Notes under the pieces: generated by a model
Database searches by the model: none
What the model saw: the letters and a program-made list of their open reading frames with translations, nothing else
What the model was told of the DNA's origin: nothing
Position numbers and translations under genes: made by a program
Origin: Choristoneura fumiferana
Taxonomy: Eukaryota; Arthropoda; Insecta; Lepidoptera; Tortricidae
DNA length: 64,000 bases
Direction: 5' to 3'
Assembly (NCBI RefSeq): GCF_025370935.1
Contig: NC_133472.1
Coordinates: 40,063,474-40,127,473, forward strand
Shown: in pieces, positions 1-10,465 of the stretch
Layout of the letters: each line of letters starts with the position of its first letter
How positions within the stretch are numbered: position 1 is the stretch's first letter

Positions 1-75
1 GACCACGGCAACTGTAACGTTGCCGAAACGTCGAGGTAAATATTACTTGTGTAAAAATAGCGTGATACGGGTATA
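1..75 (+). mobile_element. Penelope-like element terminal fragment
   Basis: The window opens in a conserved cassette: a short stem (GGCAAC pairing with GTTGCC) followed by GAAACGTCGAGGTAAATATT. The same cassette recurs at 54,647-54,710, where it follows a Penelope-type coding remnant, and in a decayed form near 12,679. It is therefore read as the end of a Penelope-like retroelement continuing to the left of the window. The family call rests on the 54-kb copy and is an inference here. Confidence 0.5.
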
Positions 76-1923
76 TATGGTATTTTGAGTGGCAATCTAG
101 GCATTGCCTAGAGCCTATGTTTCCTTTATGTTAAAGCTTGTTTTACCTAATATCTACCAGAACTATGGGACAGCTTAACATTTTCCGCCAGGTATAGTCA
201 ACGTCATAAATAGTGATCACTTTTGTAGGTAGGTACCTACTTGTCACTTTAACGTCATGTTTGAAAAACCATACGAAATTGCGTAACGACCGAAAGCGAC
301 AAGGTACAGAAGTGATCAATTATTTATGACGTTGACTGTAACCTACGTCACATGTACTTTACACTTAGGGCACAGTAACAGTACTGTATCGACGACGTAC
401 ATGTAGCAGCATACCTTAAGCATGCACCCCCCTTGCATTGAATGCAACAGGCAAGGAAACCTCTCTATGTGAGTTCCAACAAACAAAAATTACACGGCAC
501 TCTTTTCATTCCTAAAACTATGCGACAACTACTAAGCCGGTAAAGTACCGCAGAGCAAAAGCAACTCTCTTTCACTCGGTTCAAGATAAATAAGGACGGG
601 TGTTTAAATCTAGGAAGGATACAATTTAGGTTTGTTTTTTGGTTGCTCATGAAGTGGGTATCCGACAAAAACTATAATTAAACTATATCCAATAGGAGTG
701 TAGATTAAACTGAACTACGTGTTTCCAACTGAAGCCTTTCAAAGGATGAAACCTGACTGCGGGCGAGTTCAAAATACGAAACATATCTCGTTGAAAAGAT
801 TTAAAAAGTTTAACATACGTTTACGCCGTTGATGGCGGCAATGGCTTTCAAACTTCACTTCAGAAGATTTCGTTAATGAACATGCCTACAGGCATTTCAA
901 AATGCTTGTTTAATACGAAATAGGTACACATGAGATATTCAAAACATGACGTAAGTATAATTAAGATCGTTTCAAGTGGTTTCATAGAACATAAAATCGT
1001 GTTGTGGAGCAAACCGATAAAAAAACCGAACAGCAATAATCGCTTCCTGTAAAGAACCTCAGAAAAATCTAACGCAATGCCACAGACAACATTCGAAACT
1101 TGAAATTGGCGGGAAAGCGCGCGTCAAAATGGCGCGTGCCGTCCCCATTCGTCAGGAAAATGGTAAATTCGCAATAGCTGCTCACCTGGGGGTTCACGGT
1201 GCCTCCATGTGTTAACAGGTGGCTCTCGCAACAAGTCAGGACCTGTTACAGTCGGTGGCGTGCGGCGACGGCGGCGGCCTGAGTCCAACACGCGACGTAC
1301 CCCCGCTTAACGCAAGCGCGCGTCACCCCCTTCCCCCATCGATTTTCAAACACCCCAGTATTTACTAAGTAATGCAGAGAACTGTTCCCCCTAAGATTTT
1401 ACCCCAATTCGGTGATAACGACTAGCACATGCGGAAAATAAAGGTTTATACAATGAATTAAAATCGTGATGATATCTTTGCGATGCGGTTTGGGTTGCGG
1501 CTTTAACGTTGCGCGAGTCGGTGGTCGGGATTTTAGCGCCGTCCGATGTACTCAGATACGAGTACGATATCTTCCTTCAAGTACTATCTATACTTAGGTA
1601 TACAGAAATTAGCTGATACCCGCGACTTGATAAGCCATAAAATCGTTTAACTCTACTCTCGGGATAAAAAATGTCTTGTATCCTTCTTAATCTCGAAGTA
1701 TCGCCATAGTTAACAATTTTCATGACGGTCGGTTGGGTAGATATGTTAAGCGTCAAAGCGGGAACAAACACACATATATATATACACATAATTATGATGA
1801 AACATAAATTAATGAATTTTAAACTTAGGGGCTACTTTTGGGGACAGTTATAGGCCCTAAACAGAAAAATACAAATTGAAAATAAGTACATCAACAAGGA
1901 AAATTGACTATCCTGAATATCAT
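76..1923. other. Intergenic stretch, no gene recognised
   Basis: I see no coding region or recognisable domain here; the small open frames at 465-668 and 1,577-1,789 have no family resemblance. The only notable content is the GC-rich segment at about 1,085-1,345, listed separately. Confidence 0.6.
1085..1345 (-). promoter_or_regulatory. GC-rich segment, possible promoter / 5' non-coding exon
   Basis: This stretch is much richer in G+C and CpG than its AT-rich surroundings. On the minus strand it holds a consensus-like splice donor, CAG then GTGAGC, with the last exonic base at 1,186, preceded by a short open start (ATGGAGGCACCG then TGA). That combination fits an untranslated first exon of a gene whose coding part lies to the left of the window. 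There is no coding evidence, so it could equally be a GC-rich repeat. Confidence 0.25.
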
Positions 1924-2505
1924 CAAAACTGGCCAAGAGCGTGTCGGACATGCCCGAAATATGGTTCCAAAGCCATTACGAAAAAATTAAGTAATATTCT
2001 TCTAAGGTTTCGTTTTTTGTACGGAATATTCCAAGTTTACGTATATTTTATACCTTAGGCTGCTATTTGCTCTTAAACTACTAATAATTCTCAAGAAAAT
2101 TTAACCATTATAGTTTTTCTTGTGAGTTTGATATACTAACTACCATCCTGATTTTTTCAAATTTTTCATCACACGGTTTTGTTTAGGTTTAGATTTTAGA
2201 GGGGGGGGACGCTCGGTTTTAATGAAAATTTGCACTAAGTTGATTATTTTTCAAATAAATCACTGAATCGAAAAATAGTTTTCGCAACCCCGTAATGGTT
2301 TTAAAAGACCTATCCAACGATACCCCACACTACAAGGCTGGATGAGAGAAAAAAAACACCCTCTTTTCACGTCTATGGGAACAACTTTCTAGCATTGATA
2401 ATTCCTGAGCAAAGCCGCGGACGGACAGACAGACAGACAGACAGACATGGCGAAACTATAAGGGTTCCGTTTTTGCCATTTTGGCTACGGAACCTTAAAA
2501 ATGGA
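1924..2505 (+). repeat. Dispersed repeat with GACA tract
   Basis: The segment begins with the motif GGCCAAGAGCGTGTCGGACA and ends in a GACA microsatellite followed by CTATAAGGGTTCCG and GGCTACGGAACC. Relatives occur at 4,395-4,715 (+), 5,690-6,375 (reverse), 6,600-7,045 (+) and 48,405-48,560 (+). It is an old interspersed repeat family without a detectable open frame; its class is not clear from this window. Confidence 0.55.
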
Positions 2506-2603
2506 ATCTTGTCTCATGGTAACATTGACTTTGATATGGGCCGTAAGAAATAAGGATCATTTGTATTTACGTAGGCTGAGAATAAGTACTAGTTGTAATT
2601 ATT

Positions 2604-2715
2604 TTTTTTATACGACTGGAAGGCAAACGAGCTAGTGGGTCTCCTGATGGTAAGATGTCTCCACCGCCCAGGGGTATTGCAAACGCGTTGCCAACCTAGA
2701 GGCCTAAGATGGAGA
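2604..2715 (-). mobile_element. Truncated LINE 3' end
   Basis: Read on the minus strand, this carries the motifs of the longer copies at 44,905, 53,716 and 56,530: AGGCCTCTAGGTTGGCAACG, a GGGCGGTGG block and ACCATCAGGAGACCCA, ending in a purine-rich tail. It is a severely 5'-truncated non-LTR retrotransposon end. Confidence 0.55.
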
Positions 2716-3481
2716 TATTGCTCCACCATCATTGTTTTGAGCTTACGTATTACGTTTCGGTCTTGATTCAGACATACATAACAAAATCGGGCTTAGGTAA
2801 TTCATACACGACGATAAGATAGCTGGTTCTAAATATTTTTCAGCTCTACATTTTGACAAAAGACACTTTGAACGATAATAATTGTAATATTGATTATGAA
2901 TTCAAAATAGTCAATTCATAGGACGATTTTCAATTTTACAGTATGACAGTTAACACCGACTATGGAGAGCTGACATCAAATAGAGAACATGGGGGTAGGA
3001 ATTGACTGACCGAATGACAGTATAAAGCCCACAGGCCGTATGGTCTAGAGTGCATTCAACATCTCTTTCTACCCTCGTCATATACCTACCATGTGACAGA
3101 AGGAAGTGGTAAAAACAATTGAGATTCAAATTACGTTTGACAATAAATGAACTGCAAGAAAAATCGTGCAATTTGCATTACATAGCGGCGCTCTATTTTT
3201 TTTTTATGGCAATATACAGGTTCGGATAGAACGACGATTGTGCCCTTATTGTGCCAATGACAAAGCGGCGCTCTATTAACCACTTCATTCGCTTTGCGGC
3301 CTCGCAATGTAATGTAACTTGCACGATTCTAATTCCAGAGGCCCATTTCAATCTACAAATTATAATTTACAGGTGGTAGTCTCTTTTCAATGCATACTGT
3401 TAAACAAAGACGCTTGTAAAATAGTAACATGTAGGTTCGTGAAATAGGACACGGGTCTACCTCTATAGGTACTTCTTTTTT

Positions 3482-4087
3482 TTAGCATTAGATAGAAGGT
3501 AAGCGATCTTGACGTGTCTTTTTATTGAAAAATACTTTAGAAAAAAATTCACAGCAAATATTTGCCACTAGAGGCGCTAGTGTAGCGGTAGGTCTCCGAA
3601 ATGTCAAATCTCATAGTTTTTGGGTGAGCTACGCGGGTTTATTTATAATTAGAATAATTTTGTGAATATTTTGCAATATCTGAAATTAATTATGGCAAAT
3701 ATGCGTTCCGGGGCAATGAATGTCTGTGTTTTGAGACAGTTTTGTCTTTCAGAAACCTTTGTCCTCCCTTTTTTCCGAACAAAACGGGGACTATGCAACA
3801 CTGTGGCATGCTCGATATTTTTATGGTACGGTTTTAAAGTGTATTAAATATGATTTTAATCTAAACTTAGTTTTCACGCCCGTAATAACAGACTTTGAAA
3901 GCCATACTTAAAAACCTCACGCAACAGTGCGCCATCTAGTGAGACAAAAAACGATAGCCCTCATTAGCAAGGACATATGTATGATCATTTACATGCTTTG
4001 GTATCATAAGTAATAGTCGCTGAATTTTTAAAAACATTTTTCAATAAAAAGACTCATCAAGATTGATTACCCTTTTTCTAATGCTAA
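3482..4087. mobile_element. Non-autonomous TIR element hosting another element
   Basis: Left arm 3,482-3,551 (TTAGCATTAG ... TCTTTTTATTGAAAAAT) is an imperfect inverted copy of the right arm 4,021-4,087. The arms bound a 606-bp element. Almost all of its interior is a second, different inverted-repeat element (3,562-3,965), so the outer element is older. No transposase frame is visible. Confidence 0.6.
3562..3965 (-). mobile_element. MITE, ATGAGGGCTATCG family, copy 1 (left end damaged)
   Basis: This is a near-identical reverse-orientation copy of the element at 7,755-8,183. The right terminus CGATAGCCCTCAT is intact and the left terminal inverted repeat is lost. It contains a 61-codon open frame (3,662-3,847) that is also present in copy 2; this reflects copy identity and not a shown gene. 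Confidence 0.7.
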
Positions 4088-4394
4088 GAAAAGCGAAGTA
4101 TAAGCGGGGCTTAAATTTTATTTTGTTTTTATATAAAACACATGAGCAATTTTATTTATATTTCCACTGCTTGCCCTCGTAAAAATTACTTATGGAATTT
4201 TACCTCCAAAACTGCAGTATCCTGCATTCTCGGCGACGATTCTAGACCCAGGCATCCGGAAGTCTGGAGTCGCGTACCGGAACACTGCTTACAAGTGGGT
4301 GCCTTACGCAGACGTTAGTTCAATTTAGCAGTATGATGTTATGAAGTATGCCAGCTTGATACAAAAATATTTCACTTCTCTTGCCCGTTAAGTT
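4088..4394. other. Intergenic, nothing recognised
   Basis: This is AT-rich unique-looking sequence. I see no coding frame with a family resemblance and no clear repeat boundary. Confidence 0.5.
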
Positions 4395-4770
4395 CGTATT
4401 TATGCTGAGGGGCTACTACGAAAACGCACGCACACATATCACTGCATCGAAAAATCGTCTTGGCAACTCCCCAATGGTTTTAAAGACCTATCCAACGATA
4501 CCCCACACTATAGGGTTAGTCGAGAGAAAAAAATCACCCCCACTTTACGTCTACGGGAAGTATCCTAAAAAAAATTTTTTTTGCTTTATTATTTTACCAT
4601 TTGGTCGGCTGAACTGATATCTAAATTCATGGCAAATTGCCGCGGACAGACAGACAGACAGACGGGCAGACATGGCGAAACTATAAGGGTTTCCTAGTTG
4701 ACTACGGAACCCTAAAAACCTGTACATAATGTGACGAATATTATTTCAAAATAAATTGTTCTTTCTTTCT
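4395..4770 (+). repeat. Dispersed repeat with GACA tract and CTTT tail
   Basis: The repeat resembles 1,924-2,505, including the block ending in a GACA tract, ATGGCGAAACTATAAGGG and GACTACGGAACCC. It ends at about 4,770 in AAATAAATTGTTC followed by CTTT repeats, which looks like the simple-sequence tail of a retroelement. Confidence 0.5.
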
Positions 4771-5689
4771 TTAAAACAAGAGTTTGAAAAAAAACAACCT
4801 ACTTTTTATAGAAAAAAATAAAAAAAATAGTGTTTGAAAATACAGTATATTATCGATTCTACTCTAGATTCCTAACGAACTGCTTTCAAGATTTACTTTT
4901 TTACCAACACTAATCTGTCCGCGACATTTTTCAAACAATTGCAGATTTTTGTCAGTAAACATGTTGTTTGTGTAATTTAATAGATGGTGTACACGAATTC
5001 ATGCCATCCTACGTAAGTTCAAACTATTAAACCGTGAAATATCTTGTTGGAAGTACGATTTTTTGGTAACGCCAGAGACAATTTTGGTAACGCAGGAGAC
5101 GCCCAAAGTGTCGGTAAAATAGTTGATTGGCCCAATTAACACTTTATAGGCACAGTACAGACTGCATAAAACTGCGCACAATAATTGTTGTTCACGGTTT
5201 GGGTAGTGGACGACTTTACTTTAGTTTTTTGACGTCGATGACAGCGTTGTGTTGCAAAGATCATGCTTCGCGCGATTTACTAAAAATAGCTGGTCTAGGA
5301 GCCTATATTGTATATCAATCCAATATACAAAAAGTGTAAACAAACAATTTCTTCGCGAGGGAAGCATAGATAGTTAGTCACACAAGGCCGTGGGCAATGT
5401 AGTTCCCAGACTTGTTGACTCTACCTACATGGGCGCCACGTTGCATCAAGAACAAATAAGAAGATTATATCCCTCAGACATGGCAGGGAAATCTGAATTC
5501 TTACGTCGGGAATTCTAGAATGTCACGATGCGTCGATAAATGTACGTGTATGATATAAGGGACCGGCCATTAATCACGTGAGGCTCGAAAGGGGGGGATC
5601 GGAAAAAAACACAAAATATCACGAAGAGGGAGAGCGAGGTTGAGTTGAGCGCACGATTTCTAAACAGCGTGTAAATTTTTTCAAAATGG

Positions 5690-6375
5690 CAAAAACGGAA
5701 CCCGTATAGTTTCGTCAAGTCCGTCTGTCTGTCTGTCTGTCCGTCTGTCCGTATGTCACAGGCATTTTACTCGAAAACTACAAGATGTATATCAATGAAA
5801 TTTGGAGTACAGATGTCTTGTCAAAGCCGCTATTTAGTTTTGTAGTTAAATTACAAAAATAAATATTTATAGGGGGGCACTCCATACACGTAACAGAAAT
5901 TGAAAAAAAAAATAACTCGCATCAACGTGTGGCAGTTGTGGCACATAGTTCGACAGCTCTTTTGAAAAGATGGTAAGGTTTCTCGGAAATTTTTTGATTA
6001 AGTGAAGATTTCCGGAAATAATCGCTCCCAAAGTAGCAAAAATTGTGTCCCCCCCTATCCCCTATCTTGTAAACCGTTTGTCCAAAAAATATGCAAAAAT
6101 ATGGAAAGGTAACGCGTAATAAATACTTTCAACGAAAATTGGTTTCAATATGATCAGATATACCGTTTTTGAGTTATTACTGAAAAACTGCGCTACTCAA
6201 CAAAAGGACGTAAGTGCGGTGAAGATACGCTCTTTTTCTGGTAACAGATTTTAAGAATGTAGTAAGTGTTTTAATTGTGTTATAACGCATATAATATTAC
6301 TTGTTTTTTTTTCGTAATGGCTACGGAACCCTATCTTGGGCATGTCCGACACGCTGTTGGCCGGTTTTTATAAAG
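5690..6375 (-). repeat. Dispersed repeat, reverse orientation
   Basis: In reverse orientation this has the GTCT tract next to AACGGAACCCGTATAGTTTC at one end and TACGGAACCC ... GTGTCGG ... GGCCGG at the other. It matches the ends of the 1,924 family. The interior has no coding frame. Confidence 0.5.
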
Positions 6376-6599
6376 TGGAATCCATCAAAGACAACACTAA
6401 AATCTATATTTTTAGGTTGAATCGACTTATGGGCTAATCACACGAAGTCCTTTCTTTTATTTACTTGTTATTTTTTTATTACTACAAATAAAAATAGAAC
6501 TACTAACTTTAAATAAAATGTCCCTTGATTTAAGAAACTTCAACTTAAGTGAGGGAAGTGAAAATTCGGTTTGGTTTTTACCTGTGTACCTACTTCGTA

Positions 6600-7050
6600 C
6601 TAAAAAAACTGACCAAGAGCGAGTCAGACTCGCCCGCCGAGGGTTCCATGCAAATTTTTAGGTATCTATAATATCCAGAGTTAGCAGAGCGTCTCCCCTA
6701 AGCAAAATGTACAGAGTGAGGTCATTTTACTCATACATGGTTATATACTGACATACAGACGGACATACAAAATTAATTTTTTCACACTTTTACCAAATTT
6801 GAAGTTTCAATAGCAACCGGAAGTACAGTACGATTATCTCCACTATGACACTCGGCAATTCTACAATGATTGGTCATGACCGCGGCCACGTCTAATCCGG
6901 GTAAGGTCTCAAACATACCTAAACTTGGAAGATTCCGTACACAGTACAAAATCCTTGGAAAAATATTACTCGATTTTTTCGTAATGCCTACGGAACTCTA
7001 TCCTGGGCGTGTCCGACACGCTCTTGGCTGGTTTTTATTTCCTTTTGAGA
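6600..7050 (+). repeat. Dispersed repeat, decayed copy
   Basis: The segment opens with GACCAAGAGCGAGTCAGACT and closes with GGGCGTGTCCGACACGCTCT next to a TTGGCTGG block. The ends are related to the family at 1,924 and 5,690, but the copy is diverged and probably chimeric. Confidence 0.4.
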
Positions 7051-7457
7051 AAACCCTAAAAAAATACACGTGATTTTGAACAGGGGAGGGGGTTTATCTT
7101 AAAACTTACCAGGAGGAAAGGGGGTTCAAATGCTACTATGCTAAAAATCACAGATTTGTCAGCAGTAAACGATTTATTGGCAAACAGAGTCGCGGGGAAC
7201 AGCTAGTGCCTAAATAAATGCTTTAAAATATAAATAAATTAGTAATTTTAGTTATCATATTGCGTGCTACATAAATTATTTGCATTTCTGAATTTTAACA
7301 TGACTTCACAAGCTTTTATTAACGGATAAATATCTCCGCGTAAATGCGAGGATTCCCGCAATACTCCAACACCGAGCTTATTGAAGGCCCGAAAAGAATG
7401 TGAAGCAAAATAAACAAGTAGACAGGGTCACACAGGGTGGTGCAGCACCACGTACCT

Positions 7458-7591
7458 ACAGTCACTAGCACCAATATCTGGCACAGCAAAGCGTGCATAA
7501 ATATCTCATACGACTCTATTTCTAGGGCTGGTACGATGTGTCAGATATTTTTGCACGTTCCGCTGTCGCAGATATTAATGCAGGCGACTGT
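7458..7591. mobile_element. Palindromic MITE, ACAGTCACCAGCACCAATAT family
   Basis: This is a foldback of about 134 bp bounded by ACAGTCAC and GACTGT, with internal complementary blocks (AGATATTTTTGCACG opposite CGTGCATAAATATCT). A full second copy is at 43,076-43,208; partial copies are at 25,366-25,472 and 36,996-37,105, and a disrupted one spans 56,107-56,415. No coding capacity. Confidence 0.75.
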
Positions 7592-7754
7592 ACTCAAATG
7601 CAATGGAGTTTTTTTTATGCAAGGAAATGGATTTAATCGGCGTTTGCTCCTCGTTTTCGTTTTAACGCTTGTATTTTTGGCATTGTTAAATACTTACTAT
7701 TTTATCGTAGCGGTTTTATTTGTGGACAAAATGAAAATGAAAAGCAAGGATAGA

Positions 7755-8183
7755 CAATGAGGGCTATCGCTTTTTGTCTCACTAGATGGCGCACTGTTGC
7801 GTGAGGTTTTTAAGTATGGCTTTCAAAGTCTGTTATTGCAGGCGTGAAAACAAAGTTAAGATTAAAATCATATTTAACACACCTTAAAACCGTACCATGA
7901 AAATATCGAGCATGCTACAGTGTTGCATAGTCCCCGTTTTGTTCGGAAAAAAGGGAGGGCAAAGGTTTCCGAAAGACAAAACTGTCTCAAGACACAGACA
8001 TTCATTGCCCCGGAACGCATATTTGCCATAATTAATTTCAGATATTGCAAAATATTCACAAAATTATTCTAATTATAAATACACCCTCTTAGTTCACCCA
8101 AAAACTATGAGATTTGACATTTCGGAGACCTCACGCTACACTAGCGCCTCTAGTGGTGAATTCATACGCGATAGCCCTCATTG
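7755..8183 (+). mobile_element. MITE, ATGAGGGCTATCG family, complete copy 2
   Basis: The element is bounded by CAATGAGGGCTATCGC at the left and GCGATAGCCCTCATTG at the right, a perfect inverted repeat, followed inward by the sub-terminal motif CACTAGATGGCGC opposite GCGCCTCTAGTG. It is 429 bp long. Copy 1 (3,562-3,965) and copy 3 (49,199-49,555) share the whole body. Non-autonomous; no transposase. Confidence 0.85.
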
Positions 8184-8492
8184 GACATGGTTCTGGCAAT
8201 ACGTATGGAACAAACACAATTTACAAATGTTGAGATACACAAAGGCGAACTTATCCCGTTAAGGGGTCTCTACCAATAAAACTTTAAGTGGATAAAAGAA
8301 GCGTTTAGTTAGTGACCGACAAAGAGAGTTTAAAATTCAGAAATAGTGGAGTGTGCGTTTCTTGTCTGTCAATAATTGTGTTACCTACTTCTAGTTGATC
8401 CAGCTCGAACGGGATTCAATTAGCGACCAACCGTGTCATGTCACTGTTGCTAAGTGACATTAAAAGACGCAGCGTTCCAACCGCTCGCTTGT

Positions 8493-8571
8493 ACAGTCGA
8501 GTTCATAAACTTCTGAGCAAAAATTTGTTCAAAAATATCTGAACACGCTTCTACGCCGTTAACAATAGAGT
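8493..8571 (+). mobile_element. Half of a palindromic MITE (ACAGTCGAGTTCATAAAC family)
   Basis: The left half matches full copies at 17,431-17,564 and 27,889-28,014 up to the centre (CGCCGTTAACAATAGAGTCG). It then switches abruptly to a different palindromic element that starts at 8,578. The second half is absent on the far side, so this is a truncated chimera and not a simple insertion. Confidence 0.7.
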
Positions 8572-8577
8572 CGTAGC

Positions 8578-8690
8578 GGGCTACTACGAAATTCGAAAAT
8601 CGAAGTTCGTATCGTACCGTGCTTCTCACTCTCGTGTTAAATAATATAAGCATCGTCGGGACGGCAAGGCAAGATACGAAGTTCGAATTA
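8578..8690. mobile_element. Palindromic MITE, CTACTACGAAATTCG family
   Basis: The unit begins GGGCTACTACGAAATTCG and folds back through CGAAGTTCGTATCGTACCG against CGGCAAGGCAAGATACGAAG. The right terminus is lost. Other copies are at 24,411, 36,597, 36,717, 39,900, 40,139, 40,541 and 46,462. Confidence 0.7.
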
Positions 8691-9006
8691 CATAGACATG
8701 TGTTAGATCCCAAATCCCCTTTGTCACTTACAAAAATTACAAATAACTGCTCACAAAAGCTTTTGTTTGCATTCGCTTTGAATAACTGGAGACAGTTTTC
8801 TGCCACAAGCTCAATCCAGCTAAGTTGGTATTGTAATTATTCGGTTCAAACCTTACCTTTGCATCCAAAAATAGGTACCTACCTGTACCTACAATACTCT
8901 TTGATCCAAACATAAAAAAAATCAACAACGTCAATCAAAATTTATCAAAGTGACATATCCAACAGGCCCGTTTATTTTTATAACTTTTGGATTTATTTAC
9001 TAAACC

Positions 9007-10050
9007 ATGGCTGCGGCAAAGGCATGCCCCGCCGGCTTCGGCGCCAGCGTGCCGAGGTTCGGCAAAATAACAGTCCACCCCAACCTAGACTCCTCTGGCC
9101 TGTACACGAAACGTGAGCCCGGCTGCGACCCCTGCCTCTACCATCCCATACCCATACATGAAGCTTACCGCATCAACAAGAATCGCACTGACGCGAAAGA
9201 CGTATGGAGATACAAAGCCGAAATGGAAGACTGGTCGAAAAATTTAGGATACAGAAATCAGGCTATTCTAAGACAACGAAGACGCATGGCGGCGCAGGGT
9301 GGCCCGGCGTGGTGCACGCTGCACGAACCTGCCAGCTACCAGCCCGCCTGCAACAACGTCGGCTTCGGCAGAGCCCCACGCTTCAGACGATCTAAAGCGT
9401 TCGTCCCTCCTCCTGGAACCTACTACCGTGCCGTACCCTTCAAAGCTCCTTACGGTCCCCATTCAACTCTACCTTCTTTCGAATGGGAAGATCCCTGCCG
9501 GTTCAAGGATACGGTTCCTAGATGGAGTCTGGCGCCCGACCGCTACAAAATAGTCGACAAGGAGAGCATTGAAATGAAATCCAAGAAGATCGTCTCTCTG
9601 CGCGGACCATACGATCTTTTCACAGGGAAAAGGGACAAGAGCTTCAAGAAATGTTCAGCGGCGACCTGGCCGATTGCGTTGCCGGGAAGCTTCGAGAAGT
9701 TCAAGAGGACGAGGCTTGGTGTGATGAATAAGACGGGAAGGGAGAAGTCGTATCGAGGTCGGAATGCCCTGGTGGACGTCGCGATGGTGCAGCGTTCGCC
9801 AAAGGAGCCAGGGCCGGCGGATCAGGACATAGTCAAGCCCAGAGTGTTCAAGCAGAATCGTTACGGTTTCAACAGCTCCTATGACCGACCGCCTGGTTAC
9901 AAACGTGTGGTAGTGTGGCCCGGAGTAGGGAGATACAAGGACCAGGTCGTCAGCTGTGGCATCCTGGGCCAGGGGCACAAACATGTGTTCCTGAGCAAGG
10001 AACAACGCACCATAGGCGCTGTGCTTCCGCAACCTATGAACTCCTTCTGA
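9007..10050 (+). CDS. LEXM/CIMAP2-like Pro-Gly motif protein, intronless
   Basis: A 347-residue open frame in one exon. The start is supported by an in-frame TAA two codons upstream and an A at -3; the GC-rich coding composition stands out from the AT-rich flanks. The protein is basic and rich in Pro, Gly, Tyr, Arg and Lys. It has scattered turn motifs of the SHIPPO / sperm-tail PG-repeat style: PPPGTYYRAVPF near residue 136, GPYDLFTGKRD near 200, KEPGPAD near 266 and WPGVGRYKD near 304. The GPYDLFTGKRD block reminds me of LEXM (lymphocyte expansion molecule, CIMAP2), a ciliary or sperm microtubule-associated family; that name is recognition from memory. Known members of this group bind axonemal microtubules, so sperm flagella or cilia are the expected site. 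No signal peptide or membrane segment is visible. The lack of introns could mean retroposition or simple intron loss. Confidence is high that it is a gene, moderate for family. Confidence 0.85.
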   Translation: MAAAKACPAGFGASVPRFGKITVHPNLDSSGLYTKREPGCDPCLYHPIPIHEAYRINKNRTDAKDVWRYKAEMEDWSKNLGYRNQAILRQRRRMAAQGGPAWCTLHEPASYQPACNNVGFGRAPRFRRSKAFVPPPGTYYRAVPFKAPYGPHSTLPSFEWEDPCRFKDTVPRWSLAPDRYKIVDKESIEMKSKKIVSLRGPYDLFTGKRDKSFKKCSAATWPIALPGSFEKFKRTRLGVMNKTGREKSYRGRNALVDVAMVQRSPKEPGPADQDIVKPRVFKQNRYGFNSSYDRPPGYKRVVVWPGVGRYKDQVVSCGILGQGHKHVFLSKEQRTIGAVLPQPMNSF

Positions 10051-10207
10051 AGGTATGTAAAGAAGTACTTTGCCTATTGGTGAAATTGCAAAGAATAATA
10101 CGCTACTTATTTTTAAAAGTCGTTGAACTAATTTCGTTCAGTCTGACGAATACGATCTGTTTTAATGAGGGTTTTCACTGAGGCGAAATATCGCTAGATG
10201 GCGTTGG

Positions 10208-10296
10208 TATCGTCAGGTCCGTTTGACGTTTGCTTGCGATTAGCTCATTTAGTTATTTAACCAATCACGAGCAAACGTCAAACGGACCTCACGATA
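10208..10296. repeat. Foldback with 27-bp stem
   Basis: The arm AGGTCCGTTTGACGTTTGCT (10,215-10,234) is perfectly complementary to 10,270-10,289, and the pairing extends outward to about 27 bp with one mismatch. The loop is about 35 bp. It sits immediately inside the left terminal repeat of the 10,164-12,120 element. Confidence 0.7.
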
Positions 10297-10465
10297 CGCC
10301 GGATTCCGCTCGTTGTTACGTTGGTGTACACACGTGCCCCGCTGTAATCTCTAAGAATAGTGATCTTTGTTCAATACCTGGGTAGTTTTTACTAATATTG
10401 GTGTTGGTTTATAATAATTTTATCAACCAGGTGGTGTTACAGGTGAGTATTTTCGATTTTTTAGC

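Noticed and set aside
3662..3847. Conserved 61-residue protein shared with 7,874-8,059
   Set aside because: The similarity covers the whole repeat unit including non-coding ends, so conservation reflects copying of a MITE and not protein selection.
7437..7760. 107-codon open frame with a hydrophobic C-terminal part
   Set aside because: The first half is the palindromic MITE at 7,458-7,591, and the rest is AT-rich sequence resembling the stretch near 17,150-17,290; no gene context.
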